NCBI GenBank assembly: GCA_041738875.1
Contig: JBGSOW010000044.1
Location: 1-48,849, forward strand
DNA: 48,849 nucleotides
Direction: 5' to 3'
From: JBGSOW01 sp041738875
GTDB lineage: Bacteria; Patescibacteriota; Dojkabacteria; CALFHW01
Shown here: positions 24,240 through 32,789 of the stretch, piece after piece
Layout: the number at the start of each line of letters is the position of its first letter
Position numbering within the stretch: the stretch's first letter is position 1
The notes under the pieces: model-generated
Databases searched by the model: none
What the model was told of the DNA's origin: nothing
What the model saw: only the letters and a program-made list of their open reading frames with translations
Made by a program: the position numbers and the translations under genes

Positions 24240-24465
24240 GTTGAGATCTGTAAAGAGAAAAACTTTCGTGAAATTCTTAATTTATATCGGTTGCTTCTAT
24301 AAAAGAACAAAAGGTGATCATGATGTATACGATAGATCTGGATTGAAGAGGCCTATAATTATAACAAATTCAAAGGATGTGCCTGAATTACATATTCGCA
24401 CTAATCTTCGGGCATTAGGAATAAGTATAGAAGAGTTTTTAGATATTATTGATAACAGAATTTAG
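24232..24465 (+). CDS. hicA: HicA-like mRNA interferase toxin
   Basis: Starting at ATG 24232, the 77-residue product has the dsRBD-like HicA pattern: LIYIGCFYKRTKGDHDVYDR, in which His30 occupies the catalytic position of the G-S-H motif (here G-D-H), a basic SGLKRPIII strand, then VPELHIRTNLRALGISIEEF as the C-terminal helix. HicA toxins cleave mRNA. An upstream in-frame ATG (24196) would add 12 residues overlapping hicB further; the 8-base overlap start fits coupling better. Confidence 0.8.
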   Translation: MPKLRSVKRKTFVKFLIYIGCFYKRTKGDHDVYDRSGLKRPIIITNSKDVPELHIRTNLRALGISIEEFLDIIDNRI

Positions 24466-24535
24466 TGTAGATAATCGATTTAGGAGATTTAGTACCGAAA
24501 ACTAGTAAATTTCGTAAGAATTTTGTTTCCTATAG

Positions 24536-24541
24536 TATAAT
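24536..24541 (+). promoter_or_regulatory. -10 element for tRNA-Met
   Basis: A perfect TATAAT, 39 bases upstream of the tRNA 5' end. Confidence 0.5.
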
Positions 24542-24580
24542 CAATAAAACAGTCTTATTGCTGTTGAGATTACTTTTTGC

Positions 24581-24654
24581 ACCAAGGTAGCTCAGGTGGT
24601 TAGAGCATCGGATTCATAAACCGAAGGTCGAGAGTTCGAATCTCTCCCTTGGTA
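24581..24654 (+). tRNA. tRNA-Met (CAU), probably elongator
   Basis: Acceptor ACCAAGG (24581-24587) pairs fully with CCTTGGT (24647-24653); D stem GCTC/GAGC; T stem GAGAG/CTCTC; discriminator A24654; CCA not encoded. The anticodon loop TTCATAA carries CAT at 24615-24617. Anticodon-stem base 31 (A) faces A39, a mismatch next to the loop. Since the window has both an initiator and a tRNA-Ile(UAU), this is best read as elongator Met. A lysidine-modified Ile2 is the alternative. Confidence 0.88.
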
Positions 24655-24719
24655 GTGTAATTCAAGCGTGCATGCGAAGAAAAAGGTAATATATTTGAAT
24701 TAACTTTGAAAAAAATATT

Positions 24720-27113
24720 ATGGCTGAAACAAATCCAAAGAAGGGTATCAAGATTCCAAATGCAACTAATGCTGCAAACCGAGTGAAAACACGTGTTGTG
24801 AAATTATCTCTTACTAACCTAATTTTTATTGGCGTAACGTTTTTCGCAGGGTTAATTCTGTTAAATTCATACAATCAACCATCACTGGGAGTAGAAGTTA
24901 GTATTGACCAATTTCTTAGAAATATCGAACAAAATAAGTATTCAAGTGTCGATATACGCAACGACGGCAACGCAGTAGGAAGGGAGAAATATGTTGAAGT
25001 TTTAAGTACTGAGACACAGGATAATCTTTCAACCAGCACTTCGAGGCCTGCCGAGGTAGCAGAAATCAATTTCAATACTGGTAATCAAGAATACATAGAT
25101 AGAGGAAGTTTCGAGCAAAAGACTATCCAAGACCTTATCAATGTATTGAAACCAGCTAGTAGCATCAGTGAAATTATTGCGCAGTTGCGCGATGGTGGGA
25201 CAAGGGGCGAAATAAGTGAAATTTATATTTTAGATAGCGGAGTTGTAGTTGAGTGGCAGGGTGCTACAGATTGGTTGATTCCAGATATTACCGAAATGAG
25301 CTTGAATGCAGAATTACGTGCAAATAATTTGGACGTTGCTTCTTTGCCAGTTGAGGTAAGTATTTTGAGATACGCAGCAACAATAGTTACGCCAACTGAC
25401 TTCCAGTTAGCTATTGGAAACGATCGCTACACAAAGGTATGGCAAACTGAAACGGGTTACTTCGCAAGAGTAAATGAAATCAATTTAGCTCAGAATTATG
25501 TAGGTTTTGGTTCAGTTACCAACGATTTCACAAGACTTCTAGAGGGAAATGGCATAGATTTAGCAAATCCAAATGTAAGAATTAGAGCTCTTCCGATCAG
25601 CCAAATTGATTTTGCAAGCGTGATAAATCTGATACTTATTGCAGGGCTTTTAGCTACTGGGTTCTTCTTGATAAGAAGCATGAATGGCTCAAGCGGTGGA
25701 CTGATGAAATTTGGACAATCCAAAGCAAGAATGTTCTTTGGACAGAAAATGAATATTACTTTTAAAGATGTTGCTGGAGTTAATGAAGCGAAACAAGAAC
25801 TACAAGAAGTTGTTGATTTCTTAAAGCATCCGCAGAAATATATCAAAATTGGTGCAAAAATCCCAAGAGGAGTACTTATGGTTGGAGAACCTGGGACAGG
25901 AAAAACATTACTTGCAAGAGCGATTGCAGGTGAAGCTGGAGTTCCGTTTTTCCATACATCTGGCTCTGAATTTGAAGAAATGCTTGTAGGTGCAGGAGCT
26001 TCTAGAGTTCGCGATCTTTTTGACAAAGCCAAGAAAGCTTCACCTGCTTTGATATTCATCGATGAGATTGATGCAGTTGGAAGAAAACGTGGTACGACTA
26101 TTCAATCCAGCTCGACAGAGCAGACACTAAACCAAATTCTGGTGGAAATGGACGGTTTTGAATCGCGCGATAACGTAATTGTAATTGCAGCAACAAACAG
26201 GCCAGACGTTTTGGATCCAGCGCTTTTGAGACCTGGTAGATTTGATAGGAAAGTTGTATTGGATCAGCCTGATATCGAGGGTAGAAAAGCGATTCTAACA
26301 ATTCACGCAAAAAATAAGCCACTTGCAAGCGAAGTTGATCTACTTCAAGTTGCAAAGAGAACTGTCGGATTTTCAGGAGCTGACCTTGCAAATATGTTGA
26401 ATGAAGCTGCAATTATAGTTGCCAAAGAGAACCGCAAGGAACTTACAATGGCAGATATTGAAGAGGCAGCAACAAAAGTTCAAACTGGCCCAATTCGTAG
26501 GAGAAAGCGTTCTAAAGAAGAGCTAAAGATGACTGCCTATCATGAAGCAGCTCACGCTTTGGTTATGAAAATGACCCCGCAGAGCGATCCAGTTTACCGC
26601 ATAACGATACTTTCTCGTGGAATGGCGCTTGGTTACACAATGCCTTTACCTGAAACAGATCAGTTGCAAATGACTAAAACCAAAATGATTTCGAAGATTA
26701 AATCATTATTAGCTGGATTTATCGCAGAAGAAACGATTTTTAATGATGTCACAACTGGCGCTTCAAACGACATTGAAAGAGCAACTGGAATTGCACGTCA
26801 AATGGTAAAGAGATTTGGTATGAGTAAAAAGTTGGGTCTTGTTCGTTACGGAGACACCGATGAAGAATCTGTAATGGGCTATGGCTATAGCAATAAAAAT
26901 TATTCTGAGGCGACTGCTGAGATTATTGACGATGAGGTAAGAAGTATAATCAATGAAGCCTACGAAGCAGCTAAAAAAATCATAGTTGAGAACCGCAAAG
27001 TACTCGACGAAATCGCAGAGAAATTGCTGAAAGATGAAGTGATTGAAGCTGATGTGTTTTTGGACTTCTTCTCCAAAATCAAAAAAGCTAAAGGAGCTAT
27101 AGCTGAAAAATAG
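24720..27113 (+). CDS. ftsH: ATP-dependent zinc metalloprotease FtsH
   Basis: A 797-residue FtsH. Membrane segments at ~24-46 and ~300-320 enclose an outer domain of ~250 residues, three times the usual size. The AAA domain has Walker A GEPGTGKT (~389-396), FIDEIDAVG as Walker B, and the second region of homology [18 protein letters not shown]. The protease has HEAAH (608-612) and [10 protein letters not shown] for the third zinc ligand. The pore-loop motif, normally FVG, is LVG (Leu422). The protein degrades membrane and short-lived cytoplasmic proteins as a hexamer. It starts 65 bases after tRNA-Met, with no Shine-Dalgarno sequence. Confidence 0.95.
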   Translation: MAETNPKKGIKIPNATNAANRVKTRVVKLSLTNLIFIGVTFFAGLILLNSYNQPSLGVEVSIDQFLRNIEQNKYSSVDIRNDGNAVGREKYVEVLSTETQDNLSTSTSRPAEVAEINFNTGNQEYIDRGSFEQKTIQDLINVLKPASSISEIIAQLRDGGTRGEISEIYILDSGVVVEWQGATDWLIPDITEMSLNAELRANNLDVASLPVEVSILRYAATIVTPTDFQLAIGNDRYTKVWQTETGYFARVNEINLAQNYVGFGSVTNDFTRLLEGNGIDLANPNVRIRALPISQIDFASVINLILIAGLLATGFFLIRSMNGSSGGLMKFGQSKARMFFGQKMNITFKDVAGVNEAKQELQEVVDFLKHPQKYIKIGAKIPRGVLMVGEPGTGKTLLARAIAGEAGVPFFHTSGSEFEEMLVGAGASRVRDLFDKAKKASPALIFIDEIDAVGRKRGTTIQSSSTEQTLNQILVEMDGFESRDNVIVIAATNRPDVLDPALLRPGRFDRKVVLDQPDIEGRKAILTIHAKNKPLASEVDLLQVAKRTVGFSGADLANMLNEAAIIVAKENRKELTMADIEEAATKVQTGPIRRRKRSKEELKMTAYHEAAHALVMKMTPQSDPVYRITILSRGMALGYTMPLPETDQLQMTKTKMISKIKSLLAGFIAEETIFNDVTTGASNDIERATGIARQMVKRFGMSKKLGLVRYGDTDEESVMGYGYSNKNYSEATAEIIDDEVRSIINEAYEAAKKIIVENRKVLDEIAEKLLKDEVIEADVFLDFFSKIKKAKGAIAEK

Positions 27114-27157
27114 GGTGTCTGAAAGGTATTAAGGTGTATAGGTTTGCAATTACGAAT

Positions 27158-28588
27158 CTAGACTAACTCTGGGAGCTTTAGTATAAGCTGCTCGAGAGGG
27201 AGATAATTGATTTCGATACCTTTGTCTTGGCGTATATCTTCAGACGTTTCGGGATTCTCCAAACTTTCAGTGCAGACGATGATTTTCTCTATGTTTTCGT
27301 TATCTTTAAACAGCTCGATAAATTCTGCAAAGCCTTTACCCAATTTAATTGTATCAATGGGGTAGGTTATGTATATTGGGGTAATTTTGCCCTGAGAGCG
27401 GTCTTTAAGGATGAAATCGATGAAATTATCTGCATAGGTCTGGTAATGATAAACTTCTGTGTTCTGCGAGCTGCTAAACGCATTTAGCAGCTTCTGTATT
27501 TCTGAAAATATAGTGTTGCGAGCAAGTACTTTAGTATCTGGCCTAAAGCCTGAATTTAATTGACCAAGAGCGTAATTGCGCATGCCGTTATCGAGGAAAT
27601 AGTATCTTTTGGCTTTAGGCAGACGCAAAGAATCTGGATTATAATTTTCTGTTGTACCGATTATCATTGTGCCAGTTAGTATGTCCAGGTAATTATTGAC
27701 AGTTTTTGCGTGCAAACCCGTTTGTCTTACAATCTCTTCGGTTGTGATATTTTCGCCGCAATTATAGGCAATTATTTTAACCAATTGGTTAAAGCCACTG
27801 ATGTTTTTCACATTCAAAAGGTCTTTTACGTCTTTCTGTACATAACTTTCATAGAGTTCGCCTAGTGCCTGAAGTTTCCGGTTATACGCGGGATCTTGGT
27901 TTGTTGGAGAATTTGAAGTGTTAGATGTCATACTTCCAGTTTCTGAGGCCTGCGGGCGCAGGTTACCTGTGACTCCTTGCATGCCCATTTTCCCGCTATG
28001 TAGCATTTTTCCACCATGCAACATTTCCTCACTTGTAACTTCAGGATAGCCTCCCCAGATTAATAAATCTTCCAAACTTTCTTTCACTTTGCTTAGTGCC
28101 AAAGGTTCACCTTCTTTCGCGTATTGGTATTCGCCTGCAAGCGTGTATTCGAGAATTTCGTTTGCGGACAACGGGAGTAGGTTGAATACGCGCTTCCTTC
28201 CAGTCAGCGCGTCACCAAAACTATTCGTAATCTCAATAGAGGACGAGCCTGAGAATATGAATTTTACATTGACGCCTGCGTCATAAAAATATTTGAAAAA
28301 TGTACCGGCGTTTTTCTTACGCTGCACTTCATCGATAAAGATATAGAGCCTTTTTTTTAATGATCTAATCTTCAAAAACGCTTCGACTTTTTGTTGTCTA
28401 GAAAAGAAATCTAGATCTGCGGTTCTGTCAAAATTATAGAAAAATACTTCTTCGCCTATATCCTCAAGTTCACTTGCAATTAATTTAAGCAAAGTTGTTT
28501 TCCCAGACTGTCTAGGTCCGATAAGGAGCAGAATTTTATCGTTCGCAAGCTCGCTTTGTAATTTTTTGTATAAATACCTATTTACCAT
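27158..28588 (-). CDS. AAA ATPase with DUF4143 domain
   Basis: A 476-residue protein with Walker A GPRQSGKTT (23-31), IFIDEVQRKK as Walker B, and the sensor SGSSSIE, followed by a winged-helix-like stretch (TTEEIVRQTGLHAKTVNNYL) and a C-terminal DUF4143 nuclease-like segment (YYFLDNGMRNYALGQL). These cytoplasmic ATPases are widespread and their role is not settled. Residues ~185-230 form a low-complexity insert (LHGGKMLHSGKMGMQG, then Ser/Thr/Asn-rich) not found in typical members. It is convergent with ftsH and divergent from polA. Confidence 0.85.
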   Translation of the reverse strand: MVNRYLYKKLQSELANDKILLLIGPRQSGKTTLLKLIASELEDIGEEVFFYNFDRTADLDFFSRQQKVEAFLKIRSLKKRLYIFIDEVQRKKNAGTFFKYFYDAGVNVKFIFSGSSSIEITNSFGDALTGRKRVFNLLPLSANEILEYTLAGEYQYAKEGEPLALSKVKESLEDLLIWGGYPEVTSEEMLHGGKMLHSGKMGMQGVTGNLRPQASETGSMTSNTSNSPTNQDPAYNRKLQALGELYESYVQKDVKDLLNVKNISGFNQLVKIIAYNCGENITTEEIVRQTGLHAKTVNNYLDILTGTMIIGTTENYNPDSLRLPKAKRYYFLDNGMRNYALGQLNSGFRPDTKVLARNTIFSEIQKLLNAFSSSQNTEVYHYQTYADNFIDFILKDRSQGKITPIYITYPIDTIKLGKGFAEFIELFKDNENIEKIIVCTESLENPETSEDIRQDKGIEINYLPLEQLILKLPELV

Positions 28589-28725
28589 TTATTGTGTAGT
28601 TGTTTAATATCTATTTTTAGCTTCGCTTAGTTATTTTCATATATTTCAAAATGCATATTACCAGTATAGATATATTATCGATAAATGGGTAGTAGTCTCT
28701 GTTAGAATAGGGTAAGAATAAATTA

Positions 28726-28734
28726 TGATATAAC
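28726..28734 (+). promoter_or_regulatory. Extended -10 promoter of polA
   Basis: TGATATAAC, one mismatch from the extended -10 consensus, ending 15 bases before the polA ATG. Confidence 0.5.
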
Positions 28735-28749
28735 ATTATTCCAGACAAT

Positions 28750-31680
28750 ATGGAGAAATTGATTTTGTTGATTGATGCGAATGCACTCATCCACCGCGCG
28801 TTCCACGCATATCCAACCACACTTACAGACAAGAATGGACAGCATACAAATGCGGTTTATGGATTTAGCGCTCTTTTGTTTGATATTTTTACTAGATTTA
28901 AACCAGATTTTGTCGTGTGTGCATTTGACAGCCCGAAACCAACCTTTAGGCATGAAAAATACAAGGAATATAAAGCGACACGTAAACCAATTGCGAGTGA
29001 ATTAATCCCACAATTTGCCATGGTTAAGGTCGTTTTGGATAGTTTTAATATACCAATTATCGAGGTCGGGGGGTTGGAAGCAGACGACATTTTGGGAAGT
29101 TTGGCTGCTTCAGGGAAGTATAAAGAATATAACCGCATGGTTGTGTCGGGAGACCAGGATTTATTGCAGCTGGTTGATGACAAAAAGAAGATAAGTGTAT
29201 ATCTGTCTGGATTTAATTTCTCTGGTGGGAAGATATATGATGAGGCGTCTGTTGTTGAGAAGCTAGGGATTACAGCTGCTCAGGTGACGGATTTCAAAGC
29301 TCTTCTAGGAGATCAATCGGACAATATTCCTGGAGTTCGAGGGATCGGGAAAAAAGGAGCGATAGAGTTAATAACTAGATTTGGAGGCATCGACGAAATT
29401 TATGGAAGTTTGGATAGCGCGGGCGCAAGTGACGTTTGGCTTACTTCGCCTTTTAAAAAATATAAAGAAAAGCTTTTGGCTGGAAGAGAATCGGCGGTTT
29501 TAAGTAAATATTTGGCTACGATTATTAGTGACGCGGGGCTTGATTTCGATGTTGATCAGGCCCGCGCTGATAATTTCCACGCGGATAAAATCCGAGCTGT
29601 TTTTAGCGACTACCAATTCAAATCACTCCTTCCACGGATTAATAAGTTGGTGAGTGCGTTTTCCCTACAAGAATTAGAGAATGCTACAAAAAATAACTCA
29701 AAAGAAGATAAATCTAGTGGCATAAAGGCAGACCCTAGCTTAAATTCAGGTTCAAAAGTAGATGCAAGTGCAAAAGAGGTTATAAATAAAAAAACGAAAA
29801 GCGAGATTAATGTCACTTCAGACCCGGGCGTCGAAGTTTTCGCAAAACATTTCGACGCGTCTCACAAGAGCCAGCTTAAACTCGCGGTCAAATTCGTAGC
29901 TAGCGTAAATCCAAAGCATCAGTATAAAGTCTATGGATTGTCTCTGGGGCTTGAGACTAATTCTGCAGATTCGCGGGAGGAGAGCGCTAATAGGCGTTTT
30001 TACTATTTTAGTAATAAATATTTAAAGGCGAATCTGCAGAAAATCCAAGAGATATTTAACCACGCGTCTAGCGGGGTGTTATTAGTAGGCTTTGATCTGA
30101 AGCTGGAAAAACATCTGGGTAAGTCTATTGGTTTAGACATCCCCCTAGATAATCCTAAAAACTTATTCGACGTGCAACTCGCAGCTTACGTTCTTGCTGC
30201 AGGAGAGAGATCGGCACTTAATCAACTTAAATTGGAGCTTCAAGAGACAGATAAACTTGCTCTTGAAAGAGAAGTAGAGATCCCCAAAATAGATGCACAG
30301 ATTGATCTGCTGGATACTGAAGTAAGTTTAGATGTAGTACTCGATGATTCTGCAGTTGAACTTGCAGGCCAGCAGGTGGATGAGTTATTAAGTGCATACA
30401 AACGTGATCTTGATACGCTTTACTATGAAATTGAACTGCCAGTTCTACCAGTTATCTATAACATGGAGAGCGAGGGGATTAGCGTGGATGCTAGTGAACT
30501 GAAAAGGCAAGAAGTCGAATTAAAAATCAAACTTGAGGATTTGAGAAAATATATCTACGAAGAAGCAGGTGAGGAGTTCAATATCAATTCGCCTAAACAA
30601 GTAGGAGATATTCTTTTTGGTAAATTAAATATACAAGACAGCGTAGCTTTCCCGATAAAAAAGACAAAATCGGGCGGTTTTTCCACAGATGAACGCACAC
30701 TCGGTAATTTTTCTGGAGTCGGCGTTGTGGCTGCAATTCTCGAATTTAGAGAGTTGGCGAAATTAATCTCCACATATACTGTTGGGCTTCGCGAGCATAT
30801 AACGAGCGAAGGTAAAATACACACCACATACAATCAAGCGGTTGCAGCAACAGGGCGTTTATCCTCGACAAATCCAAATTTGCAAAATATACCGATTAGT
30901 AGCGAACTGGGCAATAGACTGCGTAGATCTTTTACAGCAGGAAACGGTCGAAAATTAATCTCTTTTGATTATTCGCAGCAGGAACTAAGGCTACTTGCAC
31001 ATTTGAGTAAAGAAGACGCGTTAATCGAGACATTTAGAAAAGGTGAGGATATACATAGCGTTACTGCTGCGAAAGTTTTGGGTAAAAGTATTGCCGAAGT
31101 TAACAAAGAAGACCGACGTATAGGAAAAACAGTTAACTTCGGCGTTGTTTATGGTATTTCTGCTTTCGGTCTTGCCGATAGATTGAAAATTGAGCAGAAA
31201 CAAGCTGCTGAGTTTATTAAATCGTTTTTTACTAATTTTCCTAAAATACAAAAATATTTTACTAGTATCAAAGAAACTGCAGTAAATGAGGGTGCAGTTT
31301 ATACTATTTTAGGACGAAGAAGAGGCACGGAAACATATAAACAAGCAAATCCAAGGCTTAAAGCAGGTCTAGAGCGTGAACTTTTGAATTTCCCACTGCA
31401 AGGCAGTGCGGCGGATGTCATGAAACTGGCGATGATAAAAGTACAAGATTATCTAGATATGCCAGAGGTAGCCAAATTGGACATCCGCATGCACCTGCAG
31501 GTTCACGACGAACTAGTTCTCTCTGTCCCAGAAAATATGAATAGTAAAGACTTAGAAAAAGTTGCGACAGAAATAAAAGACATTATGTATAATGCAGTGA
31601 AACTAGACGTGCCATTAACGGTAAGTATTGAAATTGGGATGAACTGGTATGAAATGCAGGAGCTAATATTAAAGACGTAG
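28750..31680 (+). CDS. polA: DNA polymerase I
   Basis: A 976-residue family A polymerase. The N-terminal 5' nuclease (1-~290) has LLIDANALIHRAFHAYP and the H3TH motif GDQSDNIPGVRGIGKKGA. A lysine- and serine-rich linker (~318-370) follows. The 3'-5' exonuclease domain is structurally present (LFDVQLAAYVL) but its DxE metal motif is not visible. The polymerase has motif A FDYSQQELR (Asp740), the O-helix RRIGKTVNFGVVYG and motif C VHDEL (Asp920). It fills gaps and removes RNA primers in the cytoplasm, probably without proofreading. Length exceeds the ~930 of E. coli because of the linker. Confidence 0.96.
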   Translation: MEKLILLIDANALIHRAFHAYPTTLTDKNGQHTNAVYGFSALLFDIFTRFKPDFVVCAFDSPKPTFRHEKYKEYKATRKPIASELIPQFAMVKVVLDSFNIPIIEVGGLEADDILGSLAASGKYKEYNRMVVSGDQDLLQLVDDKKKISVYLSGFNFSGGKIYDEASVVEKLGITAAQVTDFKALLGDQSDNIPGVRGIGKKGAIELITRFGGIDEIYGSLDSAGASDVWLTSPFKKYKEKLLAGRESAVLSKYLATIISDAGLDFDVDQARADNFHADKIRAVFSDYQFKSLLPRINKLVSAFSLQELENATKNNSKEDKSSGIKADPSLNSGSKVDASAKEVINKKTKSEINVTSDPGVEVFAKHFDASHKSQLKLAVKFVASVNPKHQYKVYGLSLGLETNSADSREESANRRFYYFSNKYLKANLQKIQEIFNHASSGVLLVGFDLKLEKHLGKSIGLDIPLDNPKNLFDVQLAAYVLAAGERSALNQLKLELQETDKLALEREVEIPKIDAQIDLLDTEVSLDVVLDDSAVELAGQQVDELLSAYKRDLDTLYYEIELPVLPVIYNMESEGISVDASELKRQEVELKIKLEDLRKYIYEEAGEEFNINSPKQVGDILFGKLNIQDSVAFPIKKTKSGGFSTDERTLGNFSGVGVVAAILEFRELAKLISTYTVGLREHITSEGKIHTTYNQAVAATGRLSSTNPNLQNIPISSELGNRLRRSFTAGNGRKLISFDYSQQELRLLAHLSKEDALIETFRKGEDIHSVTAAKVLGKSIAEVNKEDRRIGKTVNFGVVYGISAFGLADRLKIEQKQAAEFIKSFFTNFPKIQKYFTSIKETAVNEGAVYTILGRRRGTETYKQANPRLKAGLERELLNFPLQGSAADVMKLAMIKVQDYLDMPEVAKLDIRMHLQVHDELVLSVPENMNSKDLEKVATEIKDIMYNAVKLDVPLTVSIEIGMNWYEMQELILKT

Positions 31681-31705
31681 ACTATTAAATATATACTTGT
31701 AAAAC

Positions 31706-31722
31706 TTGTCCACATATCCACA
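31706..31722 (+). promoter_or_regulatory. Two adjacent DnaA-box-like sites
   Basis: TTGTCCACA (31706-31714) and ATATCCACA (31714-31722) each differ by one base from the DnaA box TTATCCACA, share one base, and lie between polA and the Phd-like gene, 29 bases upstream of a -10 element. They could be a DnaA-regulated promoter or chance. Confidence 0.3.
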
Positions 31723-31750
31723 AAAGTGATTTATGATACGCAAATAAGTT

Positions 31751-31759
31751 TGCTATAAT
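31751..31759 (+). promoter_or_regulatory. Extended -10 promoter
   Basis: TGCTATAAT (TGN-TATAAT), 27 bases before the ATG at 31787. A separate promoter for the Phd-like gene. Confidence 0.55.
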
Positions 31760-31786
31760 GTTTATTATTTTACTAATTACTTTGCT

Positions 31787-32065
31787 ATGACGATAAGCGC
31801 AACTGATTTCCAATTGAGAGTAAATGAGTACTTCACCAAACTTATGCAAGGGGAAGAGATAGTTATAGAAAGATATGGTAAGAAGTTTGCAAAGCTAGTA
31901 CCATATGAGGCTGCTAGCGATATCAAGACAGTTCCTGTTATGACCGTACAACCAGAACCTGCAGCTCCTGCAAAGGTTGAGTCACAATCACCTGAGCAAA
32001 ATAGTGATAACCAATTCACAAATAGTGAACTAGTAAATATAGTAAAGACTCTGATTAAAAAATAA
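31787..32065 (+). CDS. Phd/YefM-like antitoxin, no toxin partner
   Basis: The first 45 residues (MTISATDFQLRVNEYFTKL, then EEIVIERYGKKFAKLVPY) are a clear Phd/YefM DNA-binding domain: an S/T-A-x-x-F/A-x-x-x-x-x-x-F start followed by I-V-I-x-R-x-G-x-x-x-A-x-L-V-P. Residues 46-78 are rich in Pro, Ala, Glu and Gln and flexible; the C-terminal helix (VNIVKTLIKK) differs from known toxin-binding tails. No toxin gene is next to it: the next gene encodes a membrane protein. It may be an orphan regulator. Confidence 0.75.
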   Translation: MTISATDFQLRVNEYFTKLMQGEEIVIERYGKKFAKLVPYEAASDIKTVPVMTVQPEPAAPAKVESQSPEQNSDNQFTNSELVNIVKTLIKK

Positions 32066-32110
32066 TCAGCTGACTAGTTAAAGAGGCTTTGATTGAGGTA
32101 GTATTACTTA

Positions 32111-32782
32111 ATGAAAGTTATTAATCTCTTAAGAAAATTCATTTACCTTGTCATTGCTCTGGGATTAATTGTGACATTTATCTTTGTAGCTTACATCTTT
32201 GCAAACCCCAGTGTTTTGAGACCTCAATTGTCTTTGGAGCAAAAGCTTACAGCAGGCAACTTTAAAAAGGCTGAAGATCTAGAAAACCATTCAGGATTAG
32301 ACATAGCAGAACTCACAACTAAAATAGAAGGTCTAAGAAGTGATTCGCCAAAAGTGGTTTTAAACGAAGCGCAAGTGATCGGTTTATTCCAAGAAAATAT
32401 CCAAAGAAATGTGGCAGTTAAATTCTCGGATATGACAGCTGAAGTCGTCCTCACTGGAGATTTGCTACTTGAACTAGTCGACGTAAGCCAATATATAGAT
32501 CTGAAGAGTTCTGAATTTGGAGAAAGTTACATCTCTATCAGCCTTGCGCCCGTAGAAATTGCACTAGATGAAAATAGTGAAATGCCTGAAACGAAAAGGG
32601 TAATTGAGGCAACTGATGTGTCTTTTGACAATTTCATATTAGATAATGCTCTAGGTATCTTTGGTGTTAAAGAGGCAATAAAAGCCAAAATAAATGAGAT
32701 AATAAATGACAAACTTCCAAATGAAGTAGAAAAAGTGGAATTTAGAGAAGGTAAGGTAATTTTTAATTTAAAATCACAGTAA
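32111..32782 (+). CDS. Membrane-anchored protein of unknown function
   Basis: A 223-residue protein with a signal anchor at ~8-30 and an outer domain with alternating strands and acidic helices (for example EQKLTAGNFKKAEDL, and DLLLELVDVSQYIDL), ending in a beta hairpin EFREGKVIFNLKSQ. I do not recognise the family; the strand-rich layout with a final hairpin is like LPXTG-less lipid-binding or DUF-type outer domains, but this is not firm. It ends 7 bases before the DNA ligase gene, so both are probably co-transcribed. Confidence 0.6.
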   Translation: MKVINLLRKFIYLVIALGLIVTFIFVAYIFANPSVLRPQLSLEQKLTAGNFKKAEDLENHSGLDIAELTTKIEGLRSDSPKVVLNEAQVIGLFQENIQRNVAVKFSDMTAEVVLTGDLLLELVDVSQYIDLKSSEFGESYISISLAPVEIALDENSEMPETKRVIEATDVSFDNFILDNALGIFGVKEAIKAKINEIINDKLPNEVEKVEFREGKVIFNLKSQ

Positions 32783-32789
32783 AATAAGT

